Of a stretch of DNA of 64,000 nt, positions 25,640 through 36,980 are shown one piece after another. The number at the start of each line of letters is the position of its first letter. Position 1 is the stretch's first letter. The notes beneath the pieces are model-generated. The model was not told the DNA's origin, did no database searches, and saw only the letters and a list, made by a program, of their open reading frames with translations. This DNA comes from Plenodomus lindquistii (Eukaryota > Ascomycota > Dothideomycetes > Pleosporales > Leptosphaeriaceae), in assembly GCA_025504975.1 (NCBI GenBank), contig JANUWI010000002.1, positions 3,472,001 through 3,536,000 of the forward strand. The letters run 5' to 3'. The translations under genes were made by a program, and so were the position numbers.

Positions 25640-26930
25640 TACTTACTATTATATTTAAATTTATAGAGGAGTTATAAAAAGTAGTTATTTAAAGCTACTA
25701 TAAAAACTCTATATATAGTTACCTAGGCATTTAACGTACTATAGAACTAATTTAGTAGAATTACTAGTTTAAAAATATAAAGAATAAAGTTATAGACTTT
25801 ATTAGTAAATATATAGACTATTAAAAGAATAAGTATAGTATATACGCACTCTATAGAGAGATGTAAGTACTAGAACTACTTTTAACACTTTAGAAAAACA
25901 TCTCTATAGACTTTATAATAGGTCTACTTCTATTAAAAAATCTAGTTACTAGATTTACGTATAATATAATTATAGTTATATCTAATTAATTTATAAAGGT
26001 AGCTAAGTATATTCTATTTAGAAAAGACTTTATAGCAGTATAGCTAGTATATATCTTTATTAATAGAATTATTAGATACTATAGTATTCTAAAGTTAATT
26101 ATTAGTAACTAAAATAAGCTATTTATATTAAACTTTTAGATATTACTTTTTACTACTATTAGAACGCAACGTAAACTATCTACAGCTTTTTATCTAGAGA
26201 TAGATAAATAGATAGAGTAAATAAATTGCACTATAAAAGCCTACTTATAGATATATATTAATAAGTAATAAAATAATTAGGTCTTACTATTACCTATAGC
26301 TTAAATAGTATATAATAATAAAGTTTTAGAGTCTATAGAATAGACTCTATATTTTACTAACTATAAAAGATACCTAAATCTCTTTACTAGAATATTACTC
26401 TATTAGAAAACAGAAGCAGCTATACTTATAGCTAAAGAACTAAAAAAAGTTTATAAAAGATTAAATAAGGCTTTTCTAGATGTTTAACGTAGTAGTATTT
26501 TATATATTAATAAAAAATAAAAAACAGCACTTTAGCTAAAAAAAAAGAGATAAAGTATATTTTTTTATAAAGAATCTTTATATAACATAACCTAATTGTA
26601 GATTAGACTACGTTAAAGTTAAACTATTTTTAATTAAAAACTAGAAAGAATTAGTTACATACACATTTAACTTTCTATCTAATACTAAAGTATACTTTAG
26701 ATTCTATATAAAGATATTAGAACTAGCTAATTTTTTAACTCTGTTATAAACAACCTTCTATTATAAATAATAGAAAGAAAATAAGTTTAAAGTTAAAAAA
26801 ATAATAACATATTAAAGAAAATAAAGTAATAAAAAGTATCTAGTTAAATAGTTAAAGTATAACAATTCTAAAAATATATAGAAACTAGAGATAAACTTTA
26901 TAAACTACTAGTAACTCTTTACGCAGTATT
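25640..26930 (+). pseudogene. E3 integrase with C-terminal chromodomain (relic)
   Basis: Integrase core: 'ISIDFIIGL' near 25895 (the MDFITGLP block, first catalytic Asp intact), 'KLIISNQNKLFILNFQ' near 26090 (the SDRDKLFTS block, second Asp now Asn), 'KLSTAFYLEIDKQIEQIN' near 26175, with the third catalytic residue Glu kept. About 26780-26900 reads 'KFKVKKIITY', 'NKKYLVK', 'LKYNNSKNI' then 'KLEINF', a chromodomain with its aromatic Trp codons turned to stops. The chromodomain of such elements binds methylated histone H3 and biases insertion to heterochromatin. Here it landed in another transposon. Confidence 0.93.
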
Positions 26931-27498
26931 AGGCGTATTACCTATTAACCTATTAAAGTTAGAATCGCCCTCTAGAAAAAATAGTATAAAGAAACTCTAG
27001 TTAACAGACAGCGTTCCTAGTATAAAGCTATTATTTAGAAAAAATACTTTATAATTTATTGCTTCTCTAGCCTCTAAAGCTTTAATATTAGTTATAAATT
27101 TTTCTAATTTATTTACCTACTATTATTTATAACGCTTTAACAGTTTTTTTTATTTTTAAAAAAGATTTTTTTTCTAATACGTAGTAAGTAGGGCTTTAAC
27201 TACTATAGCTTTAGCTTTATTAGCCTTTATCTTTTACTATTTAAAATAAATAAGCTTTTAATCTAGTTTTAAAAAGTCTAGAAGTAGAACCTCTACTAGC
27301 ATATACTTTTTTACGCTATTATAATAATAGTTACTACACTTCTTTTTTAATAATAATATCTAGCACTTTAGATTCTTTTTTATGCAATATTAATATATAA
27401 CTATAGTAAAAGAACTAATATAATTAATTTAAGCGCCTATAATATAATAATAGATAGTACTATAAAAAACTATTAAGTTAGTTTATAAAGATATAAAG

Positions 27499-27516
27499 CT
27501 AGAAAGGGGGGGATAG
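27499..27516 (+). promoter_or_regulatory. E3 polypurine tract
   Basis: Purine run with seven consecutive G (27506-27512) immediately before the 3' LTR; the primer site for plus-strand DNA synthesis. The G run survived because G here is not preceded by T, so it is not a RIP target. Confidence 0.85.
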
Positions 27517-27994
27517 TATTATAAACTAGAAAAGAAGGAAGTAATAACTATGTAGAAATAAAGGAATAAATAACTAAACAGCTAGAGCTAGTATTCTATA
27601 ACTAGTAGATAATACTACTTTACGTAGCGCATGTTCTATAAGCTTAGTAGAATAGCTATATAGAATAAATTACGTGCGTTTTATAGAATTCTATAATATT
27701 CTATAGATTTTACGCATAGAATAATATAGAATAGTATAGAATAATATAGAATAATATAAGTATATAGAAATATTAAAATACCTATATAGTAAATTATATT
27801 TAATTTATATAAATAAGTAAGTAATATATTTAGTTATTTTAAATATACTTATTACTTTTTTTAGAAGCGCACTTTTACTATTTTAGTAATAAACTACTAT
27901 TATCTATATACAACGCCTATTCTTAAGAACTAACCTTTGCGTTTTTTTTAACACTAGCTGCTTTATATTATAGCTACTTAAAAAGATCTTTATA
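27517..27994 (+). repeat. E3 3' LTR
   Basis: 478 bp, same length as the 5' LTR, ends 'gatctttata', followed by the duplication ACTTA. Differences from the 5' copy are mostly transitions. Confidence 0.95.
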
Positions 27995-27999
27995 ACTTA

Positions 28000-29930
28000 G
28001 TTATATACATCTTTATATATACTAAAGTACTATTACTAAAAAACTATAACCTAGAGTTTTAGCTATTATAGAAAAATTAATTAAAAGTAATAGTATATAA
28101 TTTTATAGTAGATTATAAAACTTTTTATATTATAATAAAAAATAATACTACTAAACTAGTTATAGATTAGAGAAAAGTATTTCTAGAGTAGGTATCTGTA
28201 TTTAACCTTAATACTTACTATTAAATAGATACTAAATACGCGCTAGGCGTAGTAATTCTAGTAAAAAACTTTATAGTATTTAAAATAACCTTTTTTAATA
28301 GAGTATAAGTCTGTAGTAATAAATATTTAGAAACTATTTAAATACTAGCTAATATTTATCTAGCTTTTCTAGAGCTTTTTTTTAACTATAGAACTATAGT
28401 AAATATCTCTACTAAAAACTATTTTAGAATACTATTTATTCTAGGCTAGAAAAATATTAAGTTAAATATTAAGCTATTTAATTAATGTAGAAAGAAAAGA
28501 ATCTAGTAGATAATATATTTAATAAACTATACTATAATAGTAAAATATTTTAGATCTAATAGAGAACGTATTTTAAATGCCTAGTTTTTATAGCATAGAA
28601 GACTATAGTTAGTAAAAATAAAATAGTAATTTATAAAAAATAACTAGTAATTAACTTTTAGGCGTTTAATAATACTATTATTAAAAACTTTTATTCTCTA
28701 CGCTATTAAATAGATATTATAAAGAAAGTTAAAAGTTTATTTTATATTTTAGTAATTAATAGCGATTTTTTTATTAGTAGCTTATCTATAAAGATAATTG
28801 TAATAAACTTGTAATTAATAGTTACTAAAGGTAGAAAACGCTCTATATTACTATAATAGGTTATATAAATAGTATCTAGTATGTTTAATACTAGATAGAG
28901 AATATTATATAAAACTTCTCTTTTATATAGGTATATATAGATAACTTTATTATTTTTTTAAAAAACTTATTTTTCTATAAAAGCTACTTCTAATAGTTAT
29001 TTAAACGCCTAAACAAGTTACGCTTTTTTTTTAATTCTAAAAAGTATTTTATTAGGTACCTATCTATAATATTACTTAGCTAGAAAGTAAACGCATTTAG
29101 TCTAGTAACTATAGATAAAAAAATAGTTGTAATTAAAAGAATATAATTTCTAATAAACGTATTTTAGCTTATAATATATATTAGCTTAGTAGAATACTTC
29201 TAAAATAAAATTTTCCATTTTACTTAACTTACTAGGCTGCTATAGAATTTTAAAGCTACTCTATTATACTAGGCTCTAGTATATAAAAGAAAAAAAAAGG
29301 TTTATAAAACTAAAATACTAATTAAGCTAGAGCTAACACTTATTAAAGCATTTAATACTATCTAGAGTATTCTATTCTAGAATATAGTACTTTCCTATTT
29401 TAATTATACTAGGTCTCTCTATGTAAAGGTAAACGCTTTAAAAAAATAGAAGTTTAAAGTATTTATTTATTACGTTATTAGTAACTCTAACCTAATTATA
29501 GAGGAAATTACGCTACTACTAGAATTTAAAGGTATAAAAAATAGTTTTATAGTATAGCTTAAAAAGGTAAAAAACTTCTCTAATAGATTAATTTAGGTAA
29601 TACTATTTTTATTTAAATAACTTTTAATAGTAGAAGAGAACTATTTTCTAATAGAGTTTAAAATAGCTGTAGTAGTATAGGTAGTAATAAAACTACACTA
29701 TATTATTTTAGTATTATAAAAAATATAGATTATAACTAATTATAGTATAGGTATAGTAATTACGTACTAAAAACCTTTTATATTAACTTTTACTAATTAG
29801 CTTAATCTATATTTAATTTATAGTACTTAGTATCTATAGTAGTTTTTTAACCTTATAGTTTAGTATAGGCTAGGCTAGATTTATTTTATACTTAATTAAT
29901 TTAGCTATTTAAAAAGTGCTTACTATAAAA
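28000..29930 (+). pseudogene. E4 reverse transcriptase and RNase H (relic)
   Basis: Continuation of E4 after E3. 'VYIDN' at 28931-28945 is the decayed YxDD box, followed in frame by 'FIIFLKNLFFYKSYF', 'LFKRLNKLRFFFNSKKYFIRYLSIILL-stop-QKVNAFSLVTIDKKI'. This is the distinctive thumb of a fungal Ty3 group ('PKKCFLGYPSVKLLG..VDALGL'). RNase H follows at about 29380-29920: 'YVKVNALKKQKFKVFIYYVI' (split by frame decay), 'VEENYFLIEFKIAVVV', and 'YRLGQIYFILN' as the RPGR..IVPDALS block. The 28000-28480 portion has coding-like frames (including 'TKYALGVVI') that I could not assign to a domain. Confidence 0.85.
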
Positions 29931-30449
29931 AAAATAAAAATACTAATATTTTAAAAAATTTTAAATACTAATATTTTCTTTTAGCTAGATTATTTAAACG
30001 TTTTAAACTAAGTTATACGTTTATATATAACAAAATAGATAACTACTAGAGAATTTAAATTTAATATAATTTAGAGAATATAAAAGCTAATATAAACCTC
30101 TATACTACTATAACAGCGTATATTATAATACTATTAGTACTACTAAACTCTTTAGAGATAGTAAAATAGTTATATAAAGTTAAATAGAAAATAGAAATAA
30201 ACTATATAAATATATACTATATAATACTAGTAAGTTTAAATAATAACTTTAAAAATAAACTACGTAATACCTATAGCGCAGATCTAATATAGAGAAAAAT
30301 AATAGATATACTAGAATAGAATAATAGTACTAATAATCTAGACCTAGATAGTTTTTATAAATAATATCTATTAAATAAACTTTATAGTAATAACTTTATA
30401 AAAAAAAACTAGCTTCTATACTATATTAACTATAATATATAGGTTAAAC

Positions 30450-31740
30450 GCCAATATATACTTTAAAGTTTATAAAAAAAAGTTTTTACGCTAGTATATA
30501 ACTACTACTTATATAACAGCTACTATTAAATATATAAATAGATTTACTTCTATATATTTATTTATAACCTTTTTAAAAAGTTTAGAAAATTTATTAATTA
30601 GTGTCTATTATGCCTGTAAAATTATATAGAGTAATATTACCTCTATAGAAGCTTTAAATCTATTATAGAACTTTAGATGCTATACTAAACTATTATAATT
30701 AACTTAGTTACTAGCTTATTTACTAGTATTTATAGAAATAATACTTTAATAATAGTTATATATAAGTATATAAAGCAGGTTCTACTTATACTAGGTATAA
30801 CTAATTAGTTTATAGTAGAATAAAAAGTAGTTTTATTTAAAACACTTATATAATATAAATAGGGCCTACTAAAAAGTATTATTTTAGATTAAAATTAATA
30901 ATTTTTAAATATACTATAGGTAGTAATATTTAAAAAAATAGGTATTAAATTTTTAATATTAATAGTATAGCATCTACAGATAGATAGCTAATTTAAATAA
31001 ATAAATTAAATAGTAGAGATTACGCTTTAATATTACTACACTACTAATCTAGATATAAACTAGAAAGCTGCTTTTCTATACGTTTAATTTTTATTTAATA
31101 CTATATAAAGTACTATAATAGCCGTCTTTTTATAAAAGTAACTAATTAGTTTTAACCTATATAATATACTAGAAGTACTAGTAGACTTTTCTATAACTAA
31201 CTTCTAAACTCTATAATAATAATATTATAAAATAGTAGTAAAAGGGCTTACTTTTATAGTAGTTAATATAAAGTACTAGTATAACTAGAAGTATAAACCT
31301 TTTAACTTCTAGATTAAAAACTAGGTTATACTTTAACTATACTATAAGTATTAAATATAGAGCTACCTAAATTAGAAACTAGATATATAAGAATTTTTAC
31401 TAATTAGAGTTATTAGAAAAGTTAGTAAAAATACGTACTACCTAAAGTTTCTAGAATTAATAAAAATCTACCTAGTAGTTTTAGTTTTCTAGTTTAAACT
31501 TTTACTAAAAGGCGTAGACTTTTTTAAAAGACAGTTTAAATTCTACTAGAGCCTAGTAGAAATAGTAGATAAAAAAAACCTATTATATAAAGTTAAATAG
31601 CTTTTTAACTACTAAATTAATAAATATTCTAGTAACTATAAGTACCTAGTCTAATAGTATAGATAGAAAAACATTTATAACTAGTAGCTAAAAAAGTCTA
31701 ACTTTATAGGTTTAAAAAAGCTAATATAGAAATATAATAC
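30450..31740 (+). pseudogene. E4 integrase with chromodomain-like tail (relic)
   Basis: H2C2 region about 30480-30640, with 'SVYYACKII' as the final Cys-x-x-Cys. Core: 'SIILD' near 30880 (second catalytic Asp kept), 'FKKIGIKFLI', 'HLQIDS' and 'VEITL' near 31012 (HPQTDGQ..R.NQ.VE block, last Glu kept). The C-terminal region follows. About 31560-31735 gives 'KYLVQ' (stop read as the Gln/Trp site), 'NIYNQQLKKSNFIGLKKLI', resembling fungal chromodomain ends ('YLVRW.GY....EW.....L.NA.ELI'). It marks E4 as a chromodomain-type Ty3 element, less related to E3 and A. Confidence 0.82.
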
Positions 31741-32769
31741 TAAGTACTTTAAAATATTACTTAAAAAAAATAAAAATAGTAATATAAAAAAATAAATAAA
31801 TAAAAAAATAACTAAAGTTTATAGAAGTGCTACTATTACTAGAGTAAATAGCGTAAAACTTATAGACATTTTCTTTAAAGTCTAAATAATTTCTAATAGC
31901 TCTCTAGCTAACGCTAAAATAGCTAGCCTAAAGAATACTATTATAGGTTAAAATTTCTATAAAGCGTACTAGCTATATAATATAAAACTATAAAAAAAAT
32001 AAGTATAGTATTTATAAATTTTTAGTAATATATATAATATTTTTAATAGTAAGTTTTATTTAATTTTTTATATATAATATGTATATAAGCGTTTAAATAG
32101 TATATTAGCGTAGCTTCTACTTTTTAATATATTTTAATATTTATAAAAGGCTATAACTATTTAGTATATAGCTAATAATAAACTACTTTCTATAGCTTTA
32201 TACTAGATAATAAATAGCTTATCTATATAAATTTATAAATATTCTAGCGCAAGTTATATATTATTAGTATTTTTAAATAATAAATAAATATACTTTACTA
32301 TTAGAAATAGAAAAGTAAATATTAATCTACTCTATAATAAAGCGCGCGTTTACTAACTATCTATTTATAATACTAAAAATTTCTTTTACCTAGCGCTTCT
32401 ATATATATTAATTTAAACTTTTTACCTAGCTATAGTAGAGCTGCCTCTACGTAATAGCTAGTTACTTTAGTATATATCTAGTAAAAAAGCTTTTCTGTTT
32501 TCTTTTTTTTTATATATACTATAGTATATAATATTAGCTAAGTCTCTAATCTAGTTTAATACCTGCCTTTTATATATACTAAAAACTAGTAGGCTAATCT
32601 ATATAGTTAAAAGTTATATAGCTACTATTCTATCTAACGCACGCTAGTAAATAAATAATAGAGTAAATAATAAAAAAGTAGGCTATAATCTACGTAATAA
32701 AAATAGAAAAAGTACTAGACTAATACTATTTAATATAATTAAATAAGTTACTAACTAGAGAAAAGCGCT
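31741..32769. other. E4, between integrase and ORF-X
   Basis: About 1 kb of AT-rich sequence. The integrase frame fades by about 31980. No LTR-like pair or terminal inverted repeat found, so I see no sign of a separate element boundary here. Confidence 0.45.
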
Positions 32770-35590
32770 GCTCTAGAAATAGAACTTTAAAAATAATAGT
32801 AATAGTAACGTAGAAAAGTAAGTTAAAAATATAAAAATTAAAAAACTAGAACTAAAAGTAGCGTTACTAAAGGTAGATTTTATAATAAATAAAAATAGTC
32901 TAAATAATATAATAAAAAAGCTAAATACTAAAATAAAGTATAGTTTTAAACTAAAAAAAGCATTTAGAAATGCTAAATAGAAAATAGAAGCTTTTAACAA
33001 AGTTTATAAAAAAGTAATAGTATAGGTACTCTAGAATAGAATAGAAATAAAAGCATTTTTAATAGTAATAAAGGTATTTAAATACTAAAAGTATTAGACT
33101 TATAGTAACTGTAGTATATAAATAATATTACTTTTTATAAAAAATAGAATAAGTAGTATAGTAGAAAGTATATAAATAATATTACTTTATATAAAGAATT
33201 TAGAGAGTAATATAATAAATAGCACGCAAACTATATTATCTACTATAAAAAACGCGATAGAAAGTATAGTAGTAATAATAGAGCTATACTAAAAAACTAT
33301 ATAGATAGTATATACTATAGTTTAAGCTCTAAAAACTATAATAGTAATAGTAAAAATATTTATACTAAAAACTTTATAAACTTTTAAAATTACTTTATCT
33401 AATAGAATATAAGCTATTAGTAGGCTACTAGAACTATACTTTATAAAAAAAGTAAAAGCGTTTTTAAAGTAATTAGAATATAATATAATAATTAACGTGC
33501 AGCGTGCTACTACTACTACGTTTAGTATAATAATACTAAAATATAGAGTTTTTTAAAAAATAATTAATAAAGCTATTTTTAATAATATAACTAATATATA
33601 GGGTTTATTTTTATAAATATTATAAACGCTATAGAATATAAATCTAGTAACTCTAGAACTAGTAAACCTAGTTACTATAACTAGTAAAGTGCTAATATTC
33701 TCTATTATTCTACTTTTAAATAAGCCGCGCAAGACTCTAATAGAACTAGTAGAGAAAAAAAAAGAAAATAGAAATGTAGCTATTATCTCTCTAGAACCTA
33801 CTAAAGCTAAGCAAGGCTATAAAGTTTAAAAAGTAAAAAGTAAAATTAGTATAAAAAGTAAAAATAATATTATTAGTTAACGTTTTAATATAGATATCTA
33901 CTACAGTTTAGGTACTACTAATAATAATATTACTTTTATATATTTAAATTTATAAAGTTTAAAAGTATACTAGAATTTTAATATAATTACACTAAAGTTT
34001 ATAAAACTTATAACTATAAATAATAGTAAAAAAAAAGTAAAGTTATATACTATATACTATAGTACTAGTATAAAGCTAGTAGTTAGATATTTTTTTAAAA
34101 TATATTTTAAATATAGGCATTTTAGAAAATAGCTAGAGCTTAACTACTATATATAGCTAAAATAGATAATTCTATACTTAGAACCTAAAAGGTTAGTAGA
34201 ACTAATAGGTTACGTTAGTAATTAAAATAGAAAAAACTTTAATATTACTATAGTAGATAAACTAGAAGTAAATAGAAAATAGAGCTAATTTTTTAGTAAT
34301 ATAATAGTATAGAGCCTAGATAAAAACTACTATTACTATAAATAGTAAATGCCTAAAGAGATAGTAAAATTACTAATAATAGTAAATATAAATTATAAAA
34401 CAACGTTACTATTATTTAAAAATATAAATTTAATAGATTTAAAAAAGTTAGATAAATTAAATAAGCCTTTTTATAAGCTAGAACTTATAAGAAAAGTTTA
34501 TAAAAGTAAACTATTTATAAAGCTATACTATAATACTCTAAAATACTAGGCTCTATTAAATACTTTCTTACTAGAAAACTATATAGTAGAATTCTATATA
34601 AAGCGCCTTTTTAATTTCTTTATAATAGAAAAAAGTAAATTAGATAAATTTAAAAATACTAATAAATTTATACTAGTAGTAAAGGATATTCTAGCGTATA
34701 TAGCTAATATAGAAGTTAAAATCTAAAATTTTAATCTAAAAAGAGTATAGCTAGTATAGGTAGATATTATAGAATAGATAAATATAAACATGTTAAAAAA
34801 ACTTAGTATAGATATTAATATTAATATTATATTACTAAATTAATAGAGGTAGATATAGAAAGTATTAGTATTAAATAGTCTATTAAAGTAATAATACCTA
34901 AACGCTAATAATAGAAAGAATAGTAAACCTCTAATAAAAAAAAATATAAAAAATAAAAATAGTAAAAAAGGTAGAACTAACGCTAGTAGTAGAAATGCAA
35001 GTAGAAGTGTAGTAGAAATAATATAGGTAAAAAAAGTAGACTTCCTAGATTACCTAGATTCTTTACTAAACTTTTTAGTAGTAGAAGTAGCTAAAAATAA
35101 TATTACCTAGAATAAAATAGATATTATACTAAAAAATAGTGGCTTTATATTTGTAAACATATAAAACTAGATATACTAGTAGAATACTAAAAGTTTTCTT
35201 TATATAAAGTAAAAAAAGTATAGTAGATAACTATTTATACCTAAAAATAAAGTTACTAATAAAAATAAAAAGTATAAAAATTTAATAGTAAAAATTATAA
35301 ATGAATATCTATATTTAGTAACCTTTTTAAAGTGTAAGTTACTATAAAAGAATATTTATTTTAATTAAGCTATAAAAATAGGTAAAAAAGGCGAGTTAGA
35401 AAAGCTAGAATAGCCCTATAGGTATTAAACGCTAAAAAAAGATAAAGTAAATAGTAAAAAAAAAAAAACTAGTCTAATATCTAATAGTATAGCCCTCTAC
35501 TATGAAGTATAGAGGTGTACTAAAATAGTTATTTAACTATCTAAACTCTCTACTAAAAACTTACCTATCTAGCGTAAGTACTTTATAAAA
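32770..35590 (+). pseudogene. ORF-X: long relic frame downstream of E4 integrase
   Basis: One plus-strand frame can be followed for about 900 codons with breaks only at TAA/TAG. It contains the longest plus-strand open stretch of the window (34349-34549, 66 codons). The N-terminal part (32800-33020) is Lys/Leu/Asn-rich with heptad-like spacing ('KKLELKVALLKVDFIINK'), suggesting a coiled coil. About 33080-33330 has repeated helical units ('SI-x-IILLFIKN', 'SI-x-IILLYIKN', 'TQTILSTIKN'). Later parts are Lys-rich (likely Glu/Lys before RIP). No known domain recognised. Position after integrase and inside the LTRs makes it an accessory frame of E4, or an undetected insertion or captured gene. Confidence 0.5.
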
Positions 35591-36555
35591 AAAAACACCT
35601 TTTAATAAGTTATTACTATAGTAAATTTACCTAGAAATATAGTATAGGCTTTTTAGAGCTATAGCTTTTTTCTATATAGTATTTTTTAACTTTTATTTTT
35701 TAATAGCTACTAGTATTTTTCTAGTATAAACCTCTGCGTATTTTTTTAATTACTTTATAAACTTACTTTTTAGTATATTTTAACTCTAGCTAACTATAGT
35801 TATAACTCTCTAATAATAGTTACTAGTATCTACTTATTAAAAAATATAATAAACGTAATATCTGCTAGAAAAATAATATATAGTAAATCTAGATAAGCTA
35901 TTTTAATATAGATAAAATAGTAAAGAAAGATATATTTATACTATACGTGTGAGCTCTAGGCGTACTACTATACTAAAGTATATATATAAAGTACTTCTAG
36001 CCTATAGAAAAAGTAAACTAAAACTAGTTATAGTAGATAGAAAAATAGTATTTACTAATTATAACTCTATACAGTTTTTACCTATTTTACTTATATACTA
36101 TAATTAAACTAATTAATATAATATAGAAAATAGTTTATATACGCTTTTATAGGCCTTAGTATTCCTTTTAATATAAAACTAATACTAAAATAGAGATATA
36201 TAGTAGTATTAATATTAGCTAATAGTTATACTAGTATACTACTATTTATACTATATATTATATAAAAAAGCTTTTTTACCTATAGTAGCTAGCTGCTAAG
36301 TATAGAAGAATATAGGTAAAATAATAGCTAGTAGCTAGCCTAAATAGTAAAAAAACGCTAAAAAAAAACATTTAGTTATAAGTAAATAAAAAAAAAACAG
36401 CGCTAGTAGAATATTAGTATAGTGTAAATAGCTATTTTAGAAATTTATTTTTACACTAGTAAGTATAGCAGAAATTTTTCTTTTTAGTTTTAGTTTTTAT
36501 TTTTATAATAAGAATTTCTATTTTTAGAGACGCGTTTAAAAAGGCTAGGTAGAAT
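35591..36555. other. E4 3' region before right LTR
   Basis: No recognisable domain. A purine-rich stretch (about 36538-36554, 'aaaaaggctaggtagaa') directly precedes the LTR and is the likely polypurine tract. A direct 'gaaattt' stretch recurs near 36440 and 36470. Confidence 0.45.
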
Positions 36556-36702
36556 TAATATAGTATTATACGTATATTAACTAGTATAAAGCTTAGCGTA
36601 ACTATATAGGCCTAGTACTTTTCTATAGTATTAACTTTAAACTACTATAAAATAGATATATAACTACTACTTTATACCTTTTACTCTAGTTTCTACGCAT
36701 TA
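36556..36702 (+). repeat. E4 3' LTR (147 bp)
   Basis: Same length as the 5' LTR and aligned without gaps; ends 'ctacgcatta' before the duplication GTTTA. Confidence 0.92.
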
Positions 36703-36707
36703 GTTTA

Positions 36708-36978
36708 TAGTATATAGTAATAGAAAAAAAGCGTTAAAAAAATACGTACTAAAAAAAGTAAACTAATATAATATTACTATAAATACTATAGTAAAGCAAG
36801 ATATAACACGCGTATATATAAATAAAAAATAGAAAGTATTTCTAAATAGATTAGCTTACTATAATTTCTATATACTATTATTATTAGTTATATAGTACTA
36901 TTATAAAAGTATATTTTAGTATAGTTTTAGTAAAGCCTAGCTAGTTATTTATACTAGCTACTTCTTTATAGAGTATAT
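36708..36978 (+). pseudogene. FL2-1 transposase 3' end and right TIR
   Basis: Resumes after the second GTTTA. 'tagtaatagaaaaa' at 36717 aligns with 'cgtagtaatagaaaaa' in FL2-2 near 59591. 'actatagtaaagcaagatataac' at 36788-36809 matches FL2-2 near 59670. It ends with the right TIR at about 36905-36978. It is the displaced C-terminal tail and terminus of the element that starts at 13169. Confidence 0.85.
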
Positions 36979-36980
36979 TA

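Larger units (their letters stand above)
21047..27994 (+). mobile_element. E3: Ty3/gypsy chromovirus, complete but RIPed
   Basis: 478-bp LTRs at 21047-21524 and 27517-27994, flanked by ACTTA duplications (21042-21046 and 27995-27999). Internal order on the plus strand: gag-like, protease, RT, RNase H, integrase, chromodomain, polypurine tract. It is inserted in E4 between the protease and RT. It keeps more CA and TG than A1 or E4, and several pol blocks read with few stops, so it looks younger than its host. Total 6948 bp. A diverged, inverted relative of its gag region lies at 36981-38431. Confidence 0.95.
14757..36702 (+). mobile_element. E4: very large Ty3/gypsy retrotransposon with 147-bp LTRs
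   Basis: Two 147-bp direct LTRs (14757-14903 and 36556-36702) are bounded by identical 5-bp duplications GTTTA (14752-14756, 36703-36707). Inside are two later insertions: the element at 18901-19638 (plus TA) and chromovirus E3 at 21047-27994 (plus ACTTA). Without them E4 is about 14.2 kb. Plus-strand relics run gag-like (17.6-20.4 kb), aspartic protease (about 20.6 kb), RT and RNase H (28.0-29.9 kb), integrase with chromo-like tail (30.45-31.74 kb), and an extra long frame (32.8-35.6 kb). About 2.7 kb after the left LTR and 1 kb before the right LTR are unassigned. Further undetected insertions could inflate its size. Confidence 0.85.
13169..36978 (+). mobile_element. Fot1/pogo-like DNA transposon FL2-1, split by a 21.9-kb nested insertion
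   Basis: The left TIR begins 'acgtactctttaag' at 13169 after TA (13167-13168). The right TIR, its reverse complement, ends 'gagtatat' at 36978 before TA (36979-36980). Over about 70 bp the ends match, including 'ctagtataaata' and 'ctaggctttactaaaact'. Element E4 plus its duplicated GTTTA occupies 14757-36707. Subtracting it leaves 1859 bp, within 5 bp of sister copy FL2-2 (1864 bp). The sequence across the join (14756 to 36708) is collinear with FL2-2 around 59580-59620, where a single GTTTA is present. The subfamilies differ: the TIRs of FL2-1 and FL2-2 share the outer 'acgtact' and an inner 'actaaaac' but diverge between. Confidence 0.9.

Noticed and set aside
28190..28260. 'TKYALGVVI' frame as a second RNase H in E4
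   Set aside because: It lies upstream of the RT box at 28931, and the true RNase H is at 29380-29920; probably part of the pre-RT region.
31930..32060. Possible E4 3' LTR start at 'ggttaaaatttct'
   Set aside because: No matching sequence on the 5' side, and the 147-bp LTR pair with GTTTA duplications explains the borders better.
32773..33000. 75-codon minus-strand open stretch, Phe/Leu-rich
   Set aside because: Exact antisense shadow of the Lys/Asn-rich ORF-X frame (AAA/AAT read as TTT/ATT).
34349..34549. 66-codon plus-strand stretch starting with ATG as a stand-alone gene
   Set aside because: It is in the same frame as coding-like sequence on both sides, separated only by TAG/TAA; treated as a fragment of ORF-X, not a separate gene.
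14757..36702. E4 as a giant cargo-carrying DNA element (Starship-type)
   Set aside because: No tyrosine recombinase captain gene seen; the ends are 147-bp direct repeats with a 5-bp duplication, and RT, RNase H and integrase are inside.
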